From Dipteris shenzhenensis (lineage: Eukaryota; Polypodiophyta; Polypodiopsida; Gleicheniales): a stretch of 64,000 nucleotides of DNA. This document shows positions 57,325 through 64,000 of the stretch, in pieces; the stretch's first letter is position 1; each line of letters starts with the position of its first letter. The translations under genes were made by a program, and so were the position numbers. Below the pieces are notes generated by a model. It saw only the letters and a program-made list of their open reading frames with translations. It had not been told where the DNA came from and ran no database searches. The DNA is taken from the NCBI GenBank assembly GCA_047967505.1, contig CM106538.1; one strand, 5' to 3'.

Positions 57325-58515
57325 AACATTTCTTGTGCATATCACGTATAGTCATTTGCTTGATTCTTCCATGCCTGACGCCAATCTGCTTGATGACTCA
57401 TAGGAGTCTAGGTCAGTGCAACGCACTTACCATTTCTACATTTTAGATGATAGGAAACATGACACCCTATTTGTGCAGCATGCTTTTCTATTGCATTGGG
57501 AATGGCTGAAAAAGAAAAATCCCCATGTAGAAAATATAAAACAACATTGGGTGTGGTCAAATGGTGCTGCCTCTCAATTTAAATCAGCACTTCTACTTCA
57601 TCTCAAGGTTCAAATCCCTGACCGATCTAGACATGATGTGGAATTTCTTTGGGTCTAGCCATGGCAAGGGTGAACATGATGGATGCAGTGCTGTTATTAA
57701 GCAAGCTCTATTTAAACACCAATTAGCATGCCTTTAAAAAAAACTCAATGATGCCCATGATGCTGTAACATGGCTTACAACCAACCTCTCCACAGGAGCA
57801 CATTCAACATACACTAAACAAAGTGAAAGTGGATGAAGTGCAAAGGATAATCCGGCACGATTGCGAGAAAATTAAAGGAGTTCATGGTATGCACATCATA
57901 TGGGGCTTTTCAAACAACCAACTGATTAAAATGAGAAAAATTTCTTGTTTCTACAGTGCGTGCATCATAGGGGATCATGACGATTGTGAGAACATTGCAA
58001 CTACGAAGACATGAGATTGAGTTCAAGCTTTTCCTCTACGTTCAAATGGAATCACAAATAATGGAGAGACAAATGAATCGCCACAGTTTGGGGAGAGTTT
58101 TGATGACCTCATTGACTATCTGGAAGAGGGGGATAACTTTGCAATCGTTGGAGATTTTGGGGAGAACGAGGAAGATGACCCATACTTTCTGTTGTAGTGC
58201 ACAAAACCTAAGTACAAGGTTGAGGAAACATTTAAGGATAATTGGGGAACACCCTATGAGAAGTGGGATGTAGTAGTCAGAGCTTTTTGGTATAAAAAAA
58301 CATCCAAGAGAGGCCGCAATTACGAACTACTACATAAGAGTCCACAAACATGTGCGTACTCTCATCTAGTAAGAGCTATTAAGTTCCAGATACAACCTGT
58401 GCCACAATGAAAGAAGGGCAAGAGTGTCTTGAAATTGGATTTAGACTCACATGAACACACATCTTGGGGTGTCTTGGTGTGGTGGACGAGGACGACTGAG
58501 ATAGTACTAAGAAAA
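57325..58515 (+). pseudogene. gene J, 3' half: transposase-like protein of unnamed family
   Basis: Continues the frame cut at 49,980: FLVHITYSHLLDSS, then a stop, then YHFYILDDRKHDTLFVQHAF, VWSNGAASQFKSA and, after a stop and frame change, SHGKGEHDGCSAVIKQALF (about 57,658). A second readable block in another frame (58,115-58,440) holds EEGDNFAIVGDFGENEEDD and NWGTPYEKWDVVVRAFWY. The WSDG-type motif is WSNG here. The three acidic landmarks suggest a DDE-type enzyme, but I know no name for the family. At least five lesions show it is dead. Confidence 0.62.
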
Positions 58516-59084
58516 TTTATGTAGTCTCATTGCAGGGAAACAATATTTCCACTTGTCCTATAAAATGGAATTTGTATTGAGACTGCTTCTTATATCCCAA
58601 ACAACCACCGTGCTGGTTTTATTAAATTGTTTTTGTAAATCCCAAACAGTAAAACCCATGCTTGTTTTTAGTATATCCCAACAACCACCATGCTAGTTTC
58701 CCATAACGAATCCACACATCCTACAAATCCATTTATCTTGTAATAATAGAAGCAAACCACCGCGCTGGTGTCTGTTCATATCCAAGTGCAAACCAACCAC
58801 CGTGCTAGCGATAACTTATCCTGCACTACTACCGTGCTATCCCTACACTACTACCATGCTATCCTAAAATTTGTTGCATAGTGCTATACTAAAATAGTGC
58901 CCTTTAGACTATTTATCGTTTCGTCAATCATCAGATTTCATCCCATTGTTGCTTTTAGTATATCCCAACAAACACCGCTCATTGGTTTCCCATAACAAAT
59001 TCATTCATCTTGTAATAATAGAAGCAAACCACTGCCTTGGTTTACTTTCTATATTCTAAACTCTTAACCTTAGATACAAATCTA

Positions 59085-59126
59085 TAAACCCTAAACCCTA
59101 CAACCTACATCCTAAACCCTAGAACC
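59085..59126. repeat. telomere-like CCCTAAA motifs
   Basis: AAACCCTAAACCCTA followed by degenerate units up to CCTAAACCCTAGAACC. Too short and imperfect to be a true interstitial telomere tract. Confidence 0.6.
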
Positions 59127-60197
59127 TATATCTTAGTACTAGTTTGGTAGCATAACAGGACATAAAAGTGTCCTTTTGAGGTTTTGGCAAAAAAATCACA
59201 ACTTTTTGTAGACGTGTTTTTTGGCGATTTTCTCTTTTAAGCTTAAGGTGGAGTCATAGGAATATTTTCTAAAAATTTAAGGAGCATAAAAATATATTAC
59301 ATGTGATTACAAATGCTCACAAATGTATGGTAAGTTCACACTCTTTCACCCAAATAGTACTCAGATTTGAAACTTTATCTAGCATGCACCTAAAAATAAA
59401 ATTGATTTCAAGAGTTAGCATTTTTTACAAAGTCTTTATAAGTATATCAAACACCTAAGAGTGATAAAAATTTGTCTAAAAATCATTTTGGCTAGATTAA
59501 TTTATCAATTAACAAGAGGGGCTAGCTTAGCAAGTTGTTTAATAAGTCACATTTCATAAATAAACATCTTTATATACTACACATAATAGCCACAAAGCGT
59601 CATCTCTTAACTATAACAATATTATATCATACGGAAAAGCCACCACATCACAATAAAGCATAAAACTAAAAGAGATCAAGTGCTCTAATATCAACTACCA
59701 AAACAAGTCTCACATTAAATCTCACTTTTATAGTTTTGAATTATCACATATCTAAGTGTTCATATGACATTTTTTAATTGGTATCACTCATTCATGATTA
59801 GACACTCTATAAGTATAATTTAAAAATATGAAGGGTCTTATGATATCCTTTAACCCTTGTATTTGAATTTAGCATGAATAACAACACAAGGAACAATCAA
59901 TATACGATTTGAATTTTGGGTATTCTATGTGACATTACTTTCCCTAAAACCTCACGTTACTCCATAATCTAAAGTATGGTTGATTTTGAAACTTGTTGGA
60001 TAGGTCAATGAATTTGTAAAAGATCAAATTTTGCCTCACCATCAGCATTCACTAAAATTACATTTAAGGCCATAGATCATAATGAATATGATTATCTAGC
60101 TCCAAGGAAATATAAACATATGTGAAATATAAACACATTGGGGTTGCACCCACAAACTTGTTGCACACACAACAGGTTCGAGGTACATTGATGATTT

Positions 60198-60240
60198 TGG
60201 GTTTGGAGTTTAGGTTTAGGGTTTAGAATTTAGTGTTTAG
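60198..60240. repeat. telomere-like TTTAGGG motifs, opposite orientation
   Basis: GGTTTAGGGTTTAG within degenerate TTTAG units, about 1.1 kb from the CCCTAAA block and inverted relative to it. Confidence 0.6.
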
Positions 60241-60337
60241 TTTGGGGTGCACATCAATATATTTTGTTTTTAATTTCATGTGTGAGATTTGTTGGGCTTT
60301 TTTACAATTGCTAATTCTTTTTTTATTATTATTACAG

Positions 60338-60622
60338 GTATTTACCCTAATAGAGAGTTTAGAGGTGGTGTTATATGAGAAGAATAAAGTCATAGGCTTT
60401 GGAAAAATACATAGTCTTCATCCTATGAATGTGTGTCATTTTCATTGTTGTGGTGAGAGAAGATGTGTAGTGATAATCACCAACATGCTAAGTCCCACAG
60501 TGCATTTAAAATATCCACATGAAGACTTTGAAACATTGGGTGAGATATTACAATGTGACATTTTTTATATGCAAGCACATAGAACTCTTTGGGACCGAGA
60601 TGAAATCCTTCCAAAGATATAA
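60338..60622 (+). CDS. unknown gene K, candidate exon
   Basis: 95 codons to TAA at 60,620-60,622, after an acceptor-like TTATTATTACAG. The reading is VFTLIESLEVVLYEKNKVIG, then a Cys/His block (HFHCCGERRC) and LKYPHEDFETLGEILQC. It faintly recalls the DUF8039-like domain found beside plant transposases (a V-A-x-G-x-I pattern and a later TIG-type motif), but the match is too weak to assign. It could be an exon of the same locus as 60,856-61,899. Confidence 0.35.
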   Translation, partial: VFTLIESLEVVLYEKNKVIGFGKIHSLHPMNVCHFHCCGERRCVVIITNMLSPTVHLKYPHEDFETLGEILQCDIFYMQAHRTLWDRDEILPKI

Positions 60623-60855
60623 TTTCAAGATATCAAGAGAACTTTTACTGAAAGGGAAAATTTTGAGATATTGTCTTACTCAGGAGAAGTGTTAGCACTT
60701 GGCATATTTAAGGGCTATGCTCAGAATCTCCTTTATATGGTGAAGGTAATAATTTGACTAGTGAAGGGGTCATTTAAAATGCAATGGATAATATGTCACA
60801 TCTAGAGGTCCTTAATTTTACATCTCATCTTTAGGCTCATAACATTGTAGCTTTC

Positions 60856-61899
60856 TTGAAATCAAATTTACCTATTAAGAAAGTTTCCTTCAATGTGGTG
60901 GAAGATATAGGAAAGTATTATGAGAAGAAAAGAACTTCACAAACGGGTTCAAAATTAAGAAATCATGGAAGCTCTAAAGACTACCATAATGGCATGATTT
61001 CAAGTATTGAGGACATTAAAATAAGTGATGTTGATGCAAGAGAAGTTGCAAGTGACTCAAATATGCCCACTGGTATAGAGCATATGTCTTGTGTTGCAAG
61101 TGACTTGAACATGCTCACTAGTATAGAAGACTTATCTTGTGTTGTAAGTGACTCGACAAACATGCTCATTGGTATAGAAGACTTATCTGGTGTTGCAAGT
61201 GATCCAAAAATGCTTACTAGTATAGAAGACTTGTCTTGTATTGCAAGTGACTCAAACATGCTCACTGATATAGAAGACTTGTCTTGTATTGCAAGAAACT
61301 CAAACATGATCACTAGAATTAGCATGGATCATATGGATGGAAGAACATCTAACTGTGAAGGAGAGATAGTTCAACCACAAAATTCAAGAGGCATTGGTAG
61401 TAGGTTGACTTTAATGAACAAGTTGTCTACTAGATTGCCAATTCCAAGATATCATAAAGTGACATCAAATAATTCCCAAGGCCACTCTGCATTTGATTTT
61501 AGAGATGAAAATTCAAGAGAAATAGATTTAATGCTAGATAATGGACCCACAACTCAAAAACACAAGATACTATTCACAAAAAGAAAGTATGTGAGTGTCA
61601 AGAGGCAACAAATCATGGCACCAATTCTAAAACCCAAGAGACATGCAATGTTATCTGAGAATAATATAGAAAGGAATTTTATGCGCATTTGTTGCAGGAA
61701 AATTTGCATACCAAAAGTTTCAAAAGATGATTATGAAGCCATGCGCATCAGCATTTGGAGTAAGACAGGGACTCATAGACATAACTATCTTCTTCAAGGG
61801 TTTTCTTGTTTTCTTCATCAAGGTGATAAGGACTTGAGGACAAGACACTATGAACCCAAATTGAAACCTATGGTTAATGGGGCATCCCTATGTAATTGA
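60856..61899 (+). CDS. unknown gene L with six 16-residue repeats, 347 codons
   Basis: The longest uninterrupted frame in the right third of the window, ATG at 60,856 and TGA at 61,897-61,899. Residues 1-63 are basic and polar. Residues 64-160 are six tandem units of the pattern (V/I)ASDSNMLT-x-IEDLSC, one of them 17 residues. The rest is basic and polar, with a Cys/Lys-rich block (RICCRKICIPK) near residue 280. There is no signal peptide, membrane segment or known domain. The open frame through a diverged repeat suggests real coding, but the surroundings are transposon debris, so it may belong to an element. The start is the first ATG; an upstream exon is possible. Confidence 0.45.
   Translation: MKSNLPIKKVSFNVVEDIGKYYEKKRTSQTGSKLRNHGSSKDYHNGMISSIEDIKISDVDAREVASDSNMPTGIEHMSCVASDLNMLTSIEDLSCVVSDSTNMLIGIEDLSGVASDPKMLTSIEDLSCIASDSNMLTDIEDLSCIARNSNMITRISMDHMDGRTSNCEGEIVQPQNSRGIGSRLTLMNKLSTRLPIPRYHKVTSNNSQGHSAFDFRDENSREIDLMLDNGPTTQKHKILFTKRKYVSVKRQQIMAPILKPKRHAMLSENNIERNFMRICCRKICIPKVSKDDYEAMRISIWSKTGTHRHNYLLQGFSCFLHQGDKDLRTRHYEPKLKPMVNGASLCN
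61045..61335 (+). repeat. 48-bp tandem repeat encoding 16-residue units
   Basis: Six units (one of 51 bp) around GCAAGTGACTCAAACATGCT and GAAGACTTGTCTTGT. Diverged by substitutions yet frame-preserving. Confidence 0.92.
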
Positions 61900-63000
61900 G
61901 GATATTGATGGTTAACTAGACTATTACATGGTACATATTGGAGTATGTGGGTAGAGGTAAAAGAGTGGTTCATAAAATTCATGGAAATTCCTACAAGCTT
62001 AAAGGAAAAAGAAGAACTAGAAATGCAACTACAACATTAAAGAAAATCCTTGATGATCATGTATTACCACATCCTCATCTTCCCCAAACAATGTCCGATG
62101 GAAGTGTGGAATGCCAACATCATCTTTTTTTCGGAATGACAAAGAAGGTTGTGTTATAAACAATCAATAAAACTTTGCAAGATAGAGAAGAAAGCATGAT
62201 TTCAAGGGAAACCTTCTATAAAATTTGGCATGGATAGTTTTAAGACACCATCAAAGAAAAGGATGTCAAAATGTAAGACATGTGATGAATTGAAAAATGC
62301 CATTGAGCATAATAAATGTAAGCACAAGTGAGGAAAAGATACAAGATGGCGAACAATCCATTTAAGTCATGTGCAAGATGCTAGATTGTTGTATGCCTCT
62401 TAGAGAAAGGAAACTATTGTGCATGTCAAAAAGTCCATGTGCATTACCATTTATGGCATGGATTAGAATATAACATCATTACCAAGGTATAGACGTACCC
62501 CACAACCATTGGAGGGTCTCAAAAGGAGGAATCAGAAGTGGCTATCTTGGAGAGAATGGTAAATTGGAGAGCAATCATGGAGCCACATTCAAAAGGGCTA
62601 TGATGCGCATTAATAGGGCACACAAATCCACATTATTTTTTATTTAGCATGCATAACGATATTCCAGTCATGCGATGGAAGCACTACTCAGTGGATGGAG
62701 ATCATTTATGGAGTGAGCCATATGCTTTATTACAGAGAATAACTCTATTGGAGTGCTAGCACTTTTGACTTCTGTAAGAAGAGTAGGGTATTCTTAGTAT
62801 GTAAGGTTTCGAGGCTTTTTGTCACTTACAGATATATCGGTGTTGTCGTTTGTAGTATAAGTGTAGCTTAAGACCTTGAGTCATATTCCAGTGAGAGATG
62901 TAGGCTTAAGTATGGTAAGAAAACATAATGCATGCATGTGTGAAAGGAACGTGCATCATCATGGTTGGGGTAATGAAGGCTTTCGCCTTCATTAGGAGTT
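61900..63000. other. no gene recognised
   Basis: A 73-codon basic ORF at 61,938-62,159 (plus; GKRVVHKIHGNSYKLKGKRR) may be an exon of the locus upstream. The remainder has only short ORFs. No element ends are seen. Confidence 0.4.
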
Positions 63001-63120
63001 GAAGGGTTTAGGAGGATTTTAAGGGTTAGAGGGAGGTTCAAGGTTTAGAAGGAGGTTCCAAGGTTCAGAGAGAGGTTCCAAAATTTAGAATAGGTTAAAG
63101 GGTTAGAAGGATGATCCAAG
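63000..63120. repeat. degenerate short tandem repeat
   Basis: About five units of some 24 bp around GGAGGTTCCAAGGTTCAGA / GGTTTAGAAG. It lies just beyond the GAG-rich part of the right-hand gypsy LTR, perhaps in its U5 or in flanking DNA. Confidence 0.6.
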
Positions 63121-63544
63121 GTTCAAAGTAGAGTACATGGTGGAGAACTCGTCTCCCTCGTAGATCATGGAGGTTAAGGGTTGAGGAACTAAGGGTTTAG
63201 GGGGAGCATAGGAGTGGGAGAGGAAGAAGGTGTAAGAGCATGGGGGGAAAGGAGAGAGAGGAAAAGGGAGGAGGAGGGAGGAGGAGGAGGAGGAGGAGAA
63301 GGGAGGAGGAGGAGGAGGAGGAGGGGGGGAGGAGGAGGAGAGGGAGAGGATGGGTTGCAAGGCTGGAGGAGAGGGGAGGAGGAGTTGCAAGGTTAGAGGA
63401 GAGGGGAGGAGGAGTTGCAAGGTTAGGACATGCTTTTGGACGTGGAGTGCAAGGAAGCATGGACACTTGAGACAATTTCTTGGAATACCAAAGTAGAACT
63501 CAACACAATGCCCCAAAGAGTGTGGGCTTCATTCCATTATGGTG

Positions 63545-63552
63545 TATTTATA
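63545..63552 (-). promoter_or_regulatory. TATA box of the right-hand gypsy LTR
   Basis: TATAAATA on the minus strand, in the same context as 23,156-23,163. Confidence 0.7.
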
Positions 63553-63604
63553 CAAGTTGCAGAGCTTGTCTCTCTACATGTAGGAATTGTAAGACATTCT
63601 CTCT

Positions 63605-63840
63605 CTACATGTAGAACTTGCATATAGAAGTTGCATGTAGGAGTTGCATGTAGAAGTCATATGTTGCATGTAGGAGTTGCATGTTGAATCGCATGTAGGA
63701 ATCATATGTAGGAGTTGCATGTAGAACTCGTATGTTGTTGCATGTTGCATGTAGGAGTTGCATGTTGAACTCGCATATAGGAATCGCATGTAGGACTTGC
63801 ATGAATAACATGCATATAGGAGTTGCAAGTAGAACTTTCA
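63605..63840. repeat. 13-bp minisatellite in the right-hand gypsy LTR, about 17 units
   Basis: Reverse complement of the units at 22,729-23,104, but fewer and more variable (some units read CATGTTGAACTCG or CATATAGGAATCG). Confidence 0.9.
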
Positions 63841-63960
63841 TGTTGAGGATTCCTAAGAGAGATTACTCCTAGCCTTATGCAAGTACAAGCAGAGCTTTGC
63901 CATGACTCTATACACACATTAAATTGTACTACATAAGTCCATGTTGGCTCAGAGACAACA

Positions 63961-64000
63961 TACTCCCGGATCCATTTTATTACCCGCCATCCTCAGGTTA
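63961..64000 (-). mobile_element. 3' internal end of a gypsy element continuing beyond the window
   Basis: On the minus strand CCTGAGGATGG..AATGGATCCGGGAG, homologous to 33,190-33,225 in gypsy B just before its 3' LTR. Confidence 0.75.

Larger units (their letters stand above)
58516..60337. other. AT-rich region without a gene; degenerate short repeats
   Basis: Two direct repeats of about 100 bp (58,659-58,767 and 58,950-59,041) share TTTAGTATATCCCAACAA, CATCTTGTAATAATAGAAGC and the motif CAACCACC..GCTGGT, which also recurs elsewhere in 58,600-58,860. The rest is AT-rich with no ORF of interest. A long T-rich stretch ends in an acceptor-like TTATTACAG at 60,337. Confidence 0.6.
63200..63960 (-). 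repeat. LTR of a second gypsy B-family element, minus strand
   Basis: On the minus strand it starts TGTTGTCTCTGAGCC at 63,960. The same blocks follow as in the 22,619 LTR: GCATAAGGCTAGG, the 13-bp array, a TATA box, a CATAATGGAATGAAGCCC block and a CTC-rich tract. The 40 bases at 63,961-64,000 match the internal sequence that precedes the 3' LTR of gypsy B, so this is a 3' LTR whose element lies beyond the window. Its low-coordinate end is not resolved. Confidence 0.82.

Noticed and set aside
59085-59126. Chromosome end or true interstitial telomere
   Set aside because: Only a few imperfect units, embedded in ordinary AT-rich DNA.
63214-63516. Glu/Gly/Arg-rich and Pro/Ser-rich ORFs on both strands
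   Set aside because: Translations of a GAG/CTC simple repeat.

Overview
This is eukaryotic nuclear DNA from a land plant. The evidence is an intron-containing P-class pentatricopeptide-repeat (PPR) gene and remnants of CACTA, Ty3/gypsy, Ty1/copia, LINE, Helitron and MITE elements, all of plant type. I see no bacterial operons, CRISPR array, rRNA or tRNA gene. The species cannot be fixed from the sequence. A gene-poor, heavily nested, transposon-rich locus fits a large genome such as a fern, lycophyte or gymnosperm, but that is inference.

Layout. 1-1.57 kb holds diverged tandem repeats. 1.8-4.13 kb (minus) is the one clearly intact conserved host gene, an EMB1006-type PPR gene with one 142-bp intron and a TATA box. 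5.5-6.0 kb is a Helitron helicase tail. 8,057-15,572 is a complete but decayed CACTA element with CACAA termini, a TTA target duplication, two divergent genes and four clusters of one repeat. A 247-bp MITE sits in the last exon of one of those genes. 16-22.6 kb holds gypsy and copia scraps. 22.6-33.3 kb is a gypsy element whose LTR carries a 13-bp minisatellite; a copia fragment interrupts it on the 5' side and another copia truncates it on the 3' side. 33.3-46.4 kb is a chain of copia fragments, a LINE fragment, a second MITE copy and a 423-bp tandem repeat.

46.4-58.5 kb is the most informative part. Two copia elements and an unnamed transposase-like gene are split by an inversion of about 6.6 kb with CTAG at both breakpoints. 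A further copia element (50,397-55,930) lies inside the inverted segment. Reversing the inversion on paper repairs three things at once: one pol frame, one LTR pair in direct orientation with its target duplication, and the transposase-like gene. 58.5-63.2 kb is AT-rich with unrecognised genes, including an intact 347-codon ORF with six 16-residue repeats. The right edge is the minus-strand LTR of another member of the gypsy family, running out of the window.

How it works together. Apart from the PPR gene, presumably nuclear-encoded and plastid-targeted, nearly everything is mobile-element sequence. The value of the window is the insertion chronology: MITE into CACTA and into an LTR, copia into copia, gypsy into gypsy, and an inversion across nested elements. 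It also shows the promoter-proximal repeats that these families carry. Exon limits and element ends were set by eye from splice sites, LTR termini and target duplications, with no database search.
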